In this document: piece after piece, positions 18,039-25,870 of the stretch
Layout of the letters: each line of letters begins with the position of its first letter
How positions within the stretch are numbered: position 1 is the stretch's first letter
Assembly: GCA_005223035.1 (NCBI GenBank)
Contig: NJBK01000026.1
Coordinates: forward strand, 1-43,593
DNA length: 43,593 nt
DNA from: Chloroflexi bacterium B3_Chlor
GTDB lineage: Bacteria > Chloroflexota > Anaerolineae > UBA7937 > B3-Chlor
Direction of reading: 5' to 3'
Position numbers and translations under genes: made by a program
Notes under the pieces: generated by a model
The model's input: only the letters and a program-made list of their open reading frames with translations
The model's database searches: none
Told to the model about the DNA's origin: nothing

Positions 18039-18930
18039 TGTCTCGCTCCTTCACCACGGTGATGAAAATGTCTTCCAACGGTGCGGTAGCCACCTCGAAG
18101 ACGTCCACGGGGATCTTTTTCTCCACCAGTGTTGTCAGCAGATCCTGGGGACTGATGCCCTCCAGCGTGAGGGTGTAGATGTCGTCCCGTTGCTCCACCC
18201 GGGCCACCCCAGGCAGCGGCTCGAGGGCGGCGGACGTCCGCAGACGCACCGTGCCTGGGGAGTGGCGGCGCTTGATCTCGTCCAGCGAACCGTAGAGCAC
18301 CGCCTTCCCGTCGTCTATCAGAAGGATGCGGTCACAAAGGGCCTCCACCAGGTTCATCTGATGGGCGCTCAGCATCACCGTCTTCCCGTCCCTGTGAAGT
18401 TCTCGTATCAGCCCCTTGAGCAAATCGACGTTGATGGGATCCAGGCCCTGGAAAGGCTCATCCAGGATGAGGAGTTGTGGGTCGTGCACCACGCTGGCCA
18501 CGAATTGGAGCTTCTGCTGCATTCCCCGGCTGAGGTCCCTGACCTTTCGACGGGCCCAGTCGCTCAGTTCTACCCGCTCCAGCCAGGCGAGGGCCTGCTC
18601 GCGGGCGACCGACCGTGGTCTGCCTTTGAGTTCTGCCAGATAGACGAGGACGTCGAGCACTTTGAGGTCGCGGTAGAGGCCTCGCTCCTCAGGCAGGTAT
18701 CCGATCCGCCGCCGCACTACCCCAGGGGGCTCTCCAAGGACCCTTATTGTGCCCTCGTCGGGCTTGAAGATGTCCATGATGGTGCGGATGGCGGTGGTCT
18801 TCCCGGCTCCATTGGGTCCGAGGAGGCCAAAGATGTCTCCGTCATACACCTCGAAGGAGAGATCGTCCACCGCGGTGAAGCCGTTGTAGCGCTTCACCAG
18901 GTTTCGAGTCTCAAGCATCGTCCTAGGCAT
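18031..18930 (-). CDS. ABC transporter ATP-binding protein, NatA-like
   Basis: 299 residues. Walker A is GPNGAGKTT (about 38-46), the signature is LSRGMQQKLQF, Walker B is LLILDEPFQGLDP, and the switch His lies in MLSAHQM. The C-terminal 80 residues form the accessory domain typical of the NatA/CcmA group. It powers the adjacent ABC-2 permease. Shine-Dalgarno AAGGAGG lies seven bases before the ATG. Substrate unknown. Confidence 0.93.
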   Translation of the reverse strand: MPRTMLETRNLVKRYNGFTAVDDLSFEVYDGDIFGLLGPNGAGKTTAIRTIMDIFKPDEGTIRVLGEPPGVVRRRIGYLPEERGLYRDLKVLDVLVYLAELKGRPRSVAREQALAWLERVELSDWARRKVRDLSRGMQQKLQFVASVVHDPQLLILDEPFQGLDPINVDLLKGLIRELHRDGKTVMLSAHQMNLVEALCDRILLIDDGKAVLYGSLDEIKRRHSPGTVRLRTSAALEPLPGVARVEQRDDIYTLTLEGISPQDLLTTLVEKKIPVDVFEVATAPLEDIFITVVKERDNA

Positions 18931-19042
18931 GTCTTGCCTCCTTGTTGACAGTTCAGACGGAAGTAGGCCAGTCGGGTCTTGTATCCAGCCAGGCGCGGAC
19001 CTGGCGCGTGATTACCATCTCCCAGCAGTGCCAGTGCCGGTT

Positions 19043-19498
19043 CTATGTTTCGAGTTCGTCGAGAACCTGGTGAGCCCACTCGGCTGCCCGCTCGAGTTCG
19101 CCCTCCTCCAGGGGACCCTCTCTGGCGGAGACGAAGAAGCTCTCGGGTGGTTGCAGCAGCGAGGCCCCCGCCTTACGGAGCCGCTTGGCAATCGCCCTGG
19201 CCGCCGAACCAGTCAGCAATCGAGGCTTGCGGTAGCGCGTGTCGAAAGCGGCCGCCCGCATCCCTCTCAGTGTGGCGTGAGGGATGCTTGCCAGGAAGGC
19301 CTGTATGGCCGGAGTGGGCTTGTGGCGCTGTGTAGGGCAACCCAGCACCAGCAGATCTATACCTTCGAGGTCAACGGGTTGAGCCTTCGCGACTCTCAGG
19401 AGTCGCACCGAGCCATGCTGTTCCAGCCAGTCAGCGATCGCTCCCGCGATTCGCTCCGTGTTGCCGAACGTCGAGTCGTAGACCACCAGTGCGTTCAT
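19043..19498 (-). CDS. Flavodoxin-like protein
   Basis: 151 residues from the ATG at 19498 (GGGGAT upstream). It begins MNALVVYDSTFGNTERIAGAI, with a textbook flavodoxin FMN-phosphate loop (STFGNTERIA) and a following DLLVLGCPTQRHKPTPAI strand-loop that matches the 50s loop of flavodoxins. The likely role is one- or two-electron transfer through bound FMN in the cytoplasm. It has its own near-perfect consensus promoter at 19571-19599, divergent from the protease operon. A longer frame reaching 19900 exists, but its extra part is antisense to the neighbouring gene and lies upstream of the promoter. Confidence 0.88.
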   Translation of the reverse strand: MNALVVYDSTFGNTERIAGAIADWLEQHGSVRLLRVAKAQPVDLEGIDLLVLGCPTQRHKPTPAIQAFLASIPHATLRGMRAAAFDTRYRKPRLLTGSAARAIAKRLRKAGASLLQPPESFFVSAREGPLEEGELERAAEWAHQVLDELET

Positions 19499-19570
19499 AT
19501 CCCCAGTCCTCGCCGGTTTCTCCCAAGGGACCCGGCCTATGGTCCCGCAGAGCCCCAGAGCGATGAGTAG

Positions 19571-19599
19571 ATTATACATTTGGTGGAATGGGCTGTCAA
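19571..19599 (-). promoter_or_regulatory. Perfect consensus promoter of the flavodoxin gene
   Basis: Minus strand: TTGACA (19599-19594), 17 bases, TATAAT (19576-19571), a perfect match to the sigma-A/sigma-70 consensus, about 75 bases before the ATG. Confidence 0.8.
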
Positions 19600-19630
19600 C
19601 GGCCAGCCGGTGACGGGACCGCGACAGGAC

Positions 19631-19659
19631 TTGCCTTTCCCCACAGCATGTGATACAAT
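19631..19659 (+). promoter_or_regulatory. Promoter of the small protein/protease operon
   Basis: TTGCCT (19631-19636), 17 bases, TACAAT (19654-19659); predicted start near 19666, which excludes the upstream GTG at 19650 as a start codon for the next gene. Confidence 0.6.
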
Positions 19660-19706
19660 CTGCTGGACACTGGCGCGGCAGCCGCAGACTGAAGGGCGAG
19701 CACACC

Positions 19707-19976
19707 TTGACTAAGGACGAACGGTCAAGTGGGAAGGAGTTCGACGACGTCATGGCGGTGCAAGAGGGGGTGAAGGCGAGAGAGATTGACACAGCGCAGT
19801 TGCGGTCCCTCTTGATTGAGGATGACGTGCACGTGAGGCTACACGGTGCGGTCCTGCAATGGCGCAAACGGCAGGTGGGCGTTAGTTCGCGCGAAAGCAC
19901 CAGGTCTGTGCTCGACCGAGCTCAGCACATGGAAGAGGTAGGTCAGTCAACATGGAAAGCGTCGACCAGGTTATGA
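19707..19976 (+). CDS. Small protein of unknown function upstream of a protease
   Basis: 89 residues from a TTG at 19707 with AAGGGCGAG six bases upstream, chosen because the promoter's predicted start is at about 19666. The sequence (DTAQLRSLLIEDDVHVRLHGAVLQWRKRQ is the middle, read in pieces) is charged and mostly helical in appearance, with no membrane segment. I do not recognise it. Its end overlaps the protease start by 25 bases, so the two are probably co-translated; a regulator, inhibitor or partner of the protease is possible but only an inference. Confidence 0.55.
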   Translation: MTKDERSSGKEFDDVMAVQEGVKAREIDTAQLRSLLIEDDVHVRLHGAVLQWRKRQVGVSSRESTRSVLDRAQHMEEVGQSTWKASTRL

Positions 19977-20839
19977 CGCTGCCGGACGACTGGTGGCGAC
20001 GCCTTGATGTCGCCCGGCGCCTGTCGGAGTGGTTTAGCCGCCACCTTCTCTGTCTCTTCGTGTCTTACGAAACCGGCGCCCGGAGCTTCCTCAAGGTCTA
20101 CACGGGGTTCTTGCTCTACTACTTGGACTGTCTCTTCTGGGTCACAGCAGGACACGTGATTGACCAGCTTAGCGAGCTGTTGTCGAGTGGGCAGGTTGAG
20201 GTAGAGCGTATGCGATGGTTGGACGGCTGCGAGATCCCTGGGGCCGAGGCAGTGGTCGTGCACAATAGGGAGCTACTCAGGTTTTCAGCATTCTCCCAAG
20301 GGTTGGATTTCGGTCTGGTGGCCATCCTCGGGCTTGACGCGGAGAACATAATCAAGGGTGGACGGGCTGAGCCGATGACCGAGCAGATCTGGCGCAACCT
20401 AGACGTTGCAAGGCCGGATGGCTACTACCTGCTAGGCTACCCAGACCCATGGATCGAGCATGGGCGGAAGAGAGTGTCGAATTCTCAGGTGCGAAGATAC
20501 GTTCGAGCTCCTCTCTCCTGCCTACCTCTCAGCCCGATCGGGTTCCGCTCTGTTGATCCCGAGCACGAATTCTGGGATGATCCCGAAGGATTCTACGGCA
20601 AGATACTGCCATTCGTGGAGGGGGAAGCGTGCCAACCTGAGAGCATTGTGGGCATGAGTGGCGGGCCAGTACTGTCTGTCGAGAGGGACTCAGATTTGCA
20701 GATCAGATATCGCTTATTCGGGATACAGTCGAAATGGTGGGGAAGCAAGCGGCTGACTTGTGCCGTGCCAATAGAGAAGGTTGTCGGGTTTATGGAAGAG
20801 CGCAAGCGGAGCGCGCAGGCTGGCTCTTCCGAGAGCTGA
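19952..20839 (+). CDS. Trypsin-like serine protease, cytoplasmic
   Basis: 295 residues with a chymotrypsin-fold triad: His68 in VTAGHVID (the TAAHC site), Asp119 in GLDFGLVAI, and Ser236 in GMSGGPVLS, where the oxyanion-hole GxSGGP is intact. The spacing (51 and 117 residues) suits a trypsin-fold domain. No signal peptide is visible, so it should act in the cytoplasm, unlike HtrA/DegP, and it has no PDZ domain. Proteins of this kind are found as effectors or accessory proteases in several bacterial accessory loci; the target here is unknown. It overlaps an unknown 89-residue gene and is followed after 306 bases by a 104-residue unknown protein. Confidence 0.8.
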   Translation: MESVDQVMTLPDDWWRRLDVARRLSEWFSRHLLCLFVSYETGARSFLKVYTGFLLYYLDCLFWVTAGHVIDQLSELLSSGQVEVERMRWLDGCEIPGAEAVVVHNRELLRFSAFSQGLDFGLVAILGLDAENIIKGGRAEPMTEQIWRNLDVARPDGYYLLGYPDPWIEHGRKRVSNSQVRRYVRAPLSCLPLSPIGFRSVDPEHEFWDDPEGFYGKILPFVEGEACQPESIVGMSGGPVLSVERDSDLQIRYRLFGIQSKWWGSKRLTCAVPIEKVVGFMEERKRSAQAGSSES

Positions 20840-21145
20840 GCAGCGCGGATCGGCTGTCAAGGACCGCGTGGCGACATACCATCGCACGCAGAGGGATCTG
20901 TGGGATCGGGTACTACCGTGGGGAATGCTAGCTGTGCGCGCGGCGAGGAGTAGTGAACTTGCGAGAGACGAATCCTCCCTAAGAGCTGAGGGGCCGGACA
21001 GCGCAGATGTTCAAGATGAGCCAGTATTCTTGAGTCACAAGGGAAGGTTAGAGATGCTGGAGCCTTCATCGGGGAACTGCGCACCCAGGTCGCATGGAGA
21101 TCCTCGTCGTCCTTGCTGGACACACTTTGGGTTGGAGTGAGATCG
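20840..21145 (+). other. Stretch without a convincing gene
   Basis: 306 bases between the protease and the 104-residue protein. A plus-strand frame (20781-21140) overlaps the protease end and has no ribosome binding site or recognisable sequence; I do not call it a gene. No hairpin with a T tract was seen. Confidence 0.4.
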
Positions 21146-21460
21146 ATGATGGTCTATATCAACTATCCAGATGCGCACTTCACAATCCATCGTCATCAGG
21201 ACTGTTCGGAGATCCAGAAGCACCGGAAGCCGGGTCAGAGAGTCGTTGCCGTACGCTTGGCGAACCTGACACAGGTGCTCTCAGAGTTCATCTCTGGGAA
21301 ATACGCGTTCGCCTCGAATCCTGCACTGAACGATTTGTGGCTGGACATATCGTTAGACACGCCGGAGCAGGAGGAGGGCTTGGTGCACGTGATCCAAGCA
21401 ATACTCGCCCTTCGGCACAGACCTTTGGCACACGCTCCCGTAAATGATCACGGGTGCTAG
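21146..21460 (+). CDS. Conserved-looking small protein of unknown function
   Basis: 104 residues from the ATG at 21146, with GGAGTGAG about eight bases upstream. It begins MMVYINYPDAHFTIH and later has NDLWLDISLDTPEQEEGLV, followed by VIQAILALRHRPLA. Composition and codon use look fully coding, and I have the impression of a small family of about 100 residues with the same opening, but I cannot name it or give a function. It has His, Asp and Cys residues (HRHQDC) near the N-terminus that could bind a metal; that is speculation. Confidence 0.7.
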   Translation: MMVYINYPDAHFTIHRHQDCSEIQKHRKPGQRVVAVRLANLTQVLSEFISGKYAFASNPALNDLWLDISLDTPEQEEGLVHVIQAILALRHRPLAHAPVNDHGC

Positions 21461-21720
21461 GGAGATAGACGGGCTGAGGAACCGAGGCACCGGCTCGAGG
21501 TACTGTTGTGACTTCAGCCTTGGTTGCGCGATTGCACTGCTTGAGGTGGGGGGCAGGAGAATCTGCTGCGAAACCCAATGTAGCAGGCGCGTCAGTGGGT
21601 GCGCGTCCGGCCAAGAGCGCGACGTCGCCAGTCTGGGTACCCGGTGAAGGGGCCTTTTCCGGCGCGACACTAGTAGGCTGTGGACCCCATCAGGCGGTCT
21701 CGAAAGGAGAGCGTTGCAGC

Positions 21721-22719
21721 ATGAATTCATCCAGCAAGACCAGCCATCCTAAGGTGGGGGTGGTCCAACAGGCCCCCGTGTTCTTGAATCTCGACGCGAG
21801 CATGGAGAAGGCGTGCTCCCTCATCGAAGAGGCAGCCGACCAGGGGGCGGAGGTAATCGTCTTTCCGGAAGCCTGGCTTCCGGGATACCCGGTATGGATC
21901 GACTCCTCCCCCAAGGCTGCGCTGTGGGGCCATCCCCCGGCGAAGGCGCTGTACCGGTTGCTGGTCGAGAACTCGGTCACGATTCCAGGCAAACACCTCG
22001 ACAAGCTGCTCGGCTTGGCCAAGAAGACCGGCACGTATGTAGTCATGGGCGCCCACGAGCGCCTGGGCGGTACTCTTTACAACACTATGATCTTCATCTG
22101 TAGAGACGGCGAGTCATTCAAAGTGCACCGCAAGCTTACTCCCACCTACACAGAGCGCATGGTTTGGGGGCGGGGGGATGGTAGCACACTTAGTGTTGTG
22201 GAGACCGAATACGGCAACGTCGGAGGTCTGATCTGCTGGGAGCACTGGATGCCGCTGGCGAGGGCGGCCATGCATGCCCAAGGTGAGGCCATTCACGTTG
22301 CCCAGTGGCCGTCGGTGCATGACCTGCACCAGGTAGCCAGTAGACACTACGCGTTTGAGGGCCAGTGCTTTGTGATCGCCGCAGGCTCTGTCCTGAGCAA
22401 GGGGGAGATCATCGAGGGATTCCATTCGTTAGGCCCGCCGGACAGTGAGGCGCTGGAGCTTCTGAAAGCGCTTCCGGGCGACGATGACAAGTTGATCATG
22501 AAGGGTGGCAGCGCGGTCATCGGTCCCGATTCCAAGTACATCGTCGAACCGGTCTTCGAGGAACAGTGTATCATCTACGCTGACGTGGAACTGGACCGCA
22601 TCACCGAGGGTCACCAGCTTCTCGACACGGATGGTCACTACTCGCGCCCTGACGTCTTCCATCTGGAGGTGAACGACGAACCTCAGTTGAATGTCACTTT
22701 CAGATCCCAGAGTGAGTAA
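21721..22719 (+). CDS. Nitrilase
   Basis: 332 residues from the ATG at 21721 (AAAGGAGAG upstream); an in-frame extension to 21508 shows no family likeness. The catalytic triad is Glu50 (FPEAWLPGYP), Lys138 (HRKLTPTY) and Cys172 (GGLICWEHWMP). TERMVWGRGDGS after the lysine is diagnostic of true nitrilases (branch 1 of the superfamily), which hydrolyse nitriles to carboxylates and ammonia and form spiral oligomers. A cyanide dihydratase or a nitrile hydratase-like side activity cannot be excluded. It stands in a run of small plus-strand genes and is followed 20 bases later by a lipoprotein gene. Confidence 0.92.
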   Translation: MNSSSKTSHPKVGVVQQAPVFLNLDASMEKACSLIEEAADQGAEVIVFPEAWLPGYPVWIDSSPKAALWGHPPAKALYRLLVENSVTIPGKHLDKLLGLAKKTGTYVVMGAHERLGGTLYNTMIFICRDGESFKVHRKLTPTYTERMVWGRGDGSTLSVVETEYGNVGGLICWEHWMPLARAAMHAQGEAIHVAQWPSVHDLHQVASRHYAFEGQCFVIAAGSVLSKGEIIEGFHSLGPPDSEALELLKALPGDDDKLIMKGGSAVIGPDSKYIVEPVFEEQCIIYADVELDRITEGHQLLDTDGHYSRPDVFHLEVNDEPQLNVTFRSQSE

Positions 22720-22739
22720 AGGCTAAGCGCCATATCCAC

Positions 22740-23420
22740 ATGATGAAGTTGCTAAGGCCGTTGATCATAGTAACTGCTCTACTGGTTTCGTGCAGGTCTG
22801 CTCCTCCTACTGCTACACGCACAATGCTACCACCGACGGCTACGGCTACACCGAGGCCACAGCTGTCGATGCCTATGCTGACAAAGGCCACTCTTGGGAC
22901 GGCAACGCCGGCTCCAATGCCTGTACAGTGGCTGGAATTGACAGAATTGACTGAAGCACGAGAGGTAGCAACGTTCCCCCTTTTGGTGCCAGCTTTCGTA
23001 CCTGAAGGCATACCGCTTCACATGATACGAGTGTCAGATTATGCCGACGATACCCAGAACGTCAGGATTCTCTACCTTGAGCCAGGTGGCACACTCTACG
23101 AGATAGTCCACGGCGGCAAAAAGATGGTTGATGTACAGTTGACTATGACTGAAATCCCTGTCCCGCTCGATTCAATTGCGCGTATGTCCTACGGCAATGT
23201 TTTGGATATTCGTGAGGTACAAGTACGTGGCCAGGTAGGGTACACCTACTGGAGCCGATCTGTGTCTGCCGGCAACTGGGCCACGCTCACTTGGCGGGAA
23301 GGAGCGCTCGACATCAGGGTCTCAGTTATTGGCCCCTGGCCCCAACCACACGAGTACAATCCACACGGCCTCGATGAAACACTCTTGAGAATTGCCGAGT
23401 CCCTACAAACCCTCGAATAG
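22740..23420 (+). CDS. Lipoprotein with a DUF4367-like C-terminal domain
   Basis: 226 residues. The signal peptide (MMKLLRPLIIVTALLVSC) ends in a lipobox, LVSC, so Cys18 is probably lipidated. A Pro/Thr-rich linker follows (residues about 20-60, with PPTATATP), a frequent feature of secreted Chloroflexota proteins. From about residue 75, FPLLVPAFVPEGIPLHMI begins a domain like DUF4367, with the ending WREGALDIRVSVIG. It is expected on the outer face of the membrane. The domain occurs in surface lipoproteins and anti-sigma factor tails; its role is not known. No good ribosome binding site. Confidence 0.75.
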   Translation: MMKLLRPLIIVTALLVSCRSAPPTATRTMLPPTATATPRPQLSMPMLTKATLGTATPAPMPVQWLELTELTEAREVATFPLLVPAFVPEGIPLHMIRVSDYADDTQNVRILYLEPGGTLYEIVHGGKKMVDVQLTMTEIPVPLDSIARMSYGNVLDIREVQVRGQVGYTYWSRSVSAGNWATLTWREGALDIRVSVIGPWPQPHEYNPHGLDETLLRIAESLQTLE

Positions 23421-23519
23421 GGAACTGCTAACACACTTCATTGTGAGGGCGGCGGACCTGACAAGCCCATGCGCCTGACGTAGCTGATTAGCAGATAAGG
23501 GGGAGAGTTGAGACGCCTC

Positions 23520-23542
23520 AGCCTTGTCTTTCGAGACAGGCT
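23520..23542 (+). other. Stable hairpin with UUCG tetraloop
   Basis: AGCC-T-TGTCT, loop TTCG, AGACA-GGCT: nine base pairs with one bulged T. It lies between the lipoprotein and the following membrane protein gene and has no T tract, so it is more likely an mRNA stability or processing element than an intrinsic terminator. Confidence 0.4.
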
Positions 23543-23606
23543 CCCACCCTGCACCCGCAGTCGGCGAGGCGCTGGGACTCAGGTTTTGTAGGTGGAGGGA
23601 AACGTC

Positions 23607-23918
23607 ATGAAAGGCAAACCGCCACTCGCATTCGCAATCCCAGGCATGGAATCGCTTCGACGGCGACGGGCGGTGGTGTTATCCGTCTTGCTGGTGTTGG
23701 ACGGATTCGCGCTTGGCGGTTGTGTCACATCATTGATGATGCGAGACCTGGTTGGCCGAATGATGGCCGTGTACCGAGACCAGGCTCAAGTGATTGCTGT
23801 CTACAACCTATTCGACCACCTCTTTCCATACTATTTGTGCTATGGTGGGGCTTTGCTGGCACTGACGGTCACTACGGTCTGCGTGTGGTTTGCTACCAGA
23901 CCACCAAAGGCGCTCTGA
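23607..23918 (+). CDS. Small two-helix membrane protein of unknown function
   Basis: 103 residues from the ATG at 23607 with GGTGGAGGG upstream. Two hydrophobic helices (about residues 22-45 and 77-97) are linked by an amphipathic region (MMRDLVGRMMAVYRDQAQVIAVY). Both ends are basic, placing them inside the cell. I do not recognise it. It lies 188 bases after the lipoprotein and 109 bases before the isochorismatase-fold gene. Confidence 0.6.
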   Translation: MKGKPPLAFAIPGMESLRRRRAVVLSVLLVLDGFALGGCVTSLMMRDLVGRMMAVYRDQAQVIAVYNLFDHLFPYYLCYGGALLALTVTTVCVWFATRPPKAL

Positions 23919-24027
23919 CGTTTGACTCTCGGGCGGGAATCGTTGTTACCGAGTCAAGGTTCAAGGCTGGCAGGCAGCCCGGCGATGAAAAGCCGAGGGC
24001 GAAGGCTGCTGCAAAGATTGAGAGGAA

Positions 24028-24669
24028 ATGACGCAGCACGTCGTAGTGCTAGGGGCGAGCATGATGACGGCGACGCAACGTGACTGGGGACAGTTTGCGC
24101 TCCTCCTCATCGATGTACAGCGGGATTTCTGGCCCGAGGAAGTGGCTAGCAGTTTCCCTGAATTCCCGCCAAAGGTTGCGCAACTCTTGGACTTGTGCCG
24201 CGCCGAGAGCATCGAAGTGATCCATCTTCGTGCCAGCTTCAACCCCGACATGTCTGACTGGATGCCGACCTACAAGCTGCGCGGGAGTATTCCCTGTGTG
24301 GGGGGGACGCCCGGGGTGGAGACTTTGCCTTTCGCCCTCGAAAACCCAGGGGAAATGGTCATTATCAAGCAGACGTTCGACTGCTTCCAAAACGCGGAGT
24401 TGTTGCGGTATCTGCGGGAAAAGGGGAAACGATTTGTGCTGACGGCGGGCTTGCTGACCTCAGTGTGTGTGCTCCTCACCACCGCCTCGGCAGTCCAGCA
24501 CGGATTCCTGGCGGCGGTTATTGAGGACTGCTGCGCAGATGCGCCAGACGCGCATCAACAGGCGCTGGACAGGTATGAGTTCATCTTCGAGCGGATGATC
24601 GTGGACCGTATTCCTGACCACTATCACGGATGGGCGGCCAAGTTGGAAAGACTCATTGAGATGGGGTAG
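24028..24669 (+). CDS. Isochorismatase-superfamily cysteine hydrolase
   Basis: 213 residues. The triad of the family is visible: Asp29 (LLIDVQRDFW), Lys in IIKQTFDCF, and Cys in LTSVCVLLT, with the non-prolyl cis peptide region before it. These enzymes hydrolyse isochorismate, nicotinamide, N-carbamoylsarcosine, ureidoacrylate or other amides. The substrate cannot be told here; no siderophore or NAD genes are adjacent. A start at the ATG 24061 is possible because it also has a purine-rich site (AGGGGCGAG). The next gene's best start is 61 bases downstream. Confidence 0.88.
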   Translation: MTQHVVVLGASMMTATQRDWGQFALLLIDVQRDFWPEEVASSFPEFPPKVAQLLDLCRAESIEVIHLRASFNPDMSDWMPTYKLRGSIPCVGGTPGVETLPFALENPGEMVIIKQTFDCFQNAELLRYLREKGKRFVLTAGLLTSVCVLLTTASAVQHGFLAAVIEDCCADAPDAHQQALDRYEFIFERMIVDRIPDHYHGWAAKLERLIEMG

Positions 24670-24730
24670 CGGCAGACTTCTGGAAGTCACCGCCGAAGTC
24701 AAGCCGCACGACAGTGAAAGGAGGTCTGAG

Positions 24731-25492
24731 ATGGTGATGGAGAGAATCCAAGCTATGCTGACGGCTTGTGACACCGAGTTGCCACCGTTCCCACGAACAG
24801 ACTTGTACAACGAAGGTTGGCTCTTGCGACTCGTGCTTGATTGGTGCTCAAGGCACAACGTTCCAGATCACCCACTGAGGTTCTCCACGGGTGCACGATG
24901 GTACTGTGAAGCGTTGCTGCCTTCTGCGTTTCTCGCAAGGCACAAAGGGGACTCACTGGCTGAAGGATGGACTCACGCGGATGGAGTGATGGGCCATTTC
25001 GAGATCGGCAACGTGGGCAAGGGGGACTTGTCCGTGCTGCCCGACGCGAGACAGCTTGTGGTTCTGGAGGCCAAGATGTTCAGTCCTCTTTCACCTGACG
25101 TGACACACGCTAGTTATTACGATCAGGCGGCGCGGACAGTTGCGTGCATTGCTGAGGTCGTACAGTTGGCTGATCGACACCCTTCGCATCTCTCGGCGTT
25201 GGGCTTCTACGTACTCGCGCCTGCACGTCAGATCAAGGACGGGGTGTTCGCGGAGCAAGTCGACAAGGCCTCGATAGAAGCCAAAGTTCAGCTGCGCGTC
25301 AAAGAGTGGGTGGCGGAGCACGGCGACGACAAAGACCAGTGGCATACTGATTGGTTCCAGCCTACCTTGGAGCAAATCGACATCGGCGTGGCAAGCTGGG
25401 AAGCACTGATCAGCACCATTGGCGAGCATGACGCACAGTCAGCGGATTCGATTGGCGGCTTCTATGATAAGTGCGTAGTGTACAATTCATAG
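24731..25492 (+). CDS. Possible PD-(D/E)XK-fold protein of unknown function
   Basis: 253 residues from the ATG at 24731, closely after AAAGGAGGT; a longer frame overlaps the preceding gene. Residues near 95-120 (GDLSVLPDARQLVVLEAK) place an Asp, a strand and an E-x-K on the pattern of PD-(D/E)XK nucleases. The chain also has RWYCEALLPSAFLAR upstream and a helical region after (YYDQAARTVACIAEVV), with an aromatic C-terminus (GGFYDKCVVYNS). No signal or membrane segment. I do not recognise a characterised family; nuclease activity is an inference from one motif. Confidence 0.6.
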   Translation: MVMERIQAMLTACDTELPPFPRTDLYNEGWLLRLVLDWCSRHNVPDHPLRFSTGARWYCEALLPSAFLARHKGDSLAEGWTHADGVMGHFEIGNVGKGDLSVLPDARQLVVLEAKMFSPLSPDVTHASYYDQAARTVACIAEVVQLADRHPSHLSALGFYVLAPARQIKDGVFAEQVDKASIEAKVQLRVKEWVAEHGDDKDQWHTDWFQPTLEQIDIGVASWEALISTIGEHDAQSADSIGGFYDKCVVYNS

Positions 25493-25582
25493 CTCAGGAA
25501 TCTGCCTACTTCACAGGGAATGCTTGGATTTCCATGTGTCCACGTCTTCTGGCTATCTGCTACGAGTGTTGATCCCGGAGTT

Positions 25583-25611
25583 TTGCCCGCACCGGTGTCG
25601 CATGCTATGAT
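25583..25611 (+). promoter_or_regulatory. Promoter upstream of the hydrolase remnant and the cyanophycinase-like gene
   Basis: TTGCCC (25583-25588), 17 bases, TATGAT (25606-25611). It should start transcription near 25618 and read through the remnant at 25691-25867 into the next gene. Confidence 0.5.
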
Positions 25612-25690
25612 CGCCTGGCGCATCTTGTTCTATGTGTGCAGAGGTCTGAGAACTCAGAACCCATGAGGGGTTGTCTCCGCATCGCTTTGA

Positions 25691-25867
25691 TCCTGCGGCG
25701 GCACTGTCATCGCCTTCGACAGGCCCGCCTTCGGGTTGACCGAGCGCCCGATGCGGGACAATTGGAGTGGCCAGAACCCCTACAGCCCGGAGGCCCAAGC
25801 TGATCTCACTGTAGCGCTGCTGGATGAGCTGGTCAATTACAGGCGAAGCTTTTCGCAGAGTAGATAG
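25691..25867 (+). pseudogene. Remnant of an alpha/beta hydrolase
   Basis: An open frame of 58 codons with no start codon, directly after an in-frame TGA, reads GGTVIAFDRPAFGLTERP and then PYSPEAQADLTVALLDEL. This is the strand-4/helix-B region of alpha/beta hydrolases (VIAFDRPGFGLTxRP), with the parts before and after it absent. The piece with the nucleophile elbow and the whole C-terminal domain are missing, so no enzyme can be made. It ends three bases before the next ATG. Confidence 0.7.
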
Positions 25868-25870
25868 ACC

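Noticed and set aside
17800-18948. 382-codon plus-strand frame across the ABC transporter genes
   Set aside because: Opposite strand of two certain genes; no family likeness and no ribosome binding site.
19499-19900. N-terminal extension of the flavodoxin gene
   Set aside because: It lies upstream of a perfect promoter and is antisense to another gene; the flavodoxin fold begins at 19498.
20781-21140. 119-codon frame after the protease
   Set aside because: Overlaps the protease end in another frame, without a start signal or recognisable sequence.
21508-21720. N-terminal extension of the nitrilase frame
   Set aside because: The extra 71 residues have no likeness to nitrilases, and the ATG at 21721 has a good ribosome binding site.
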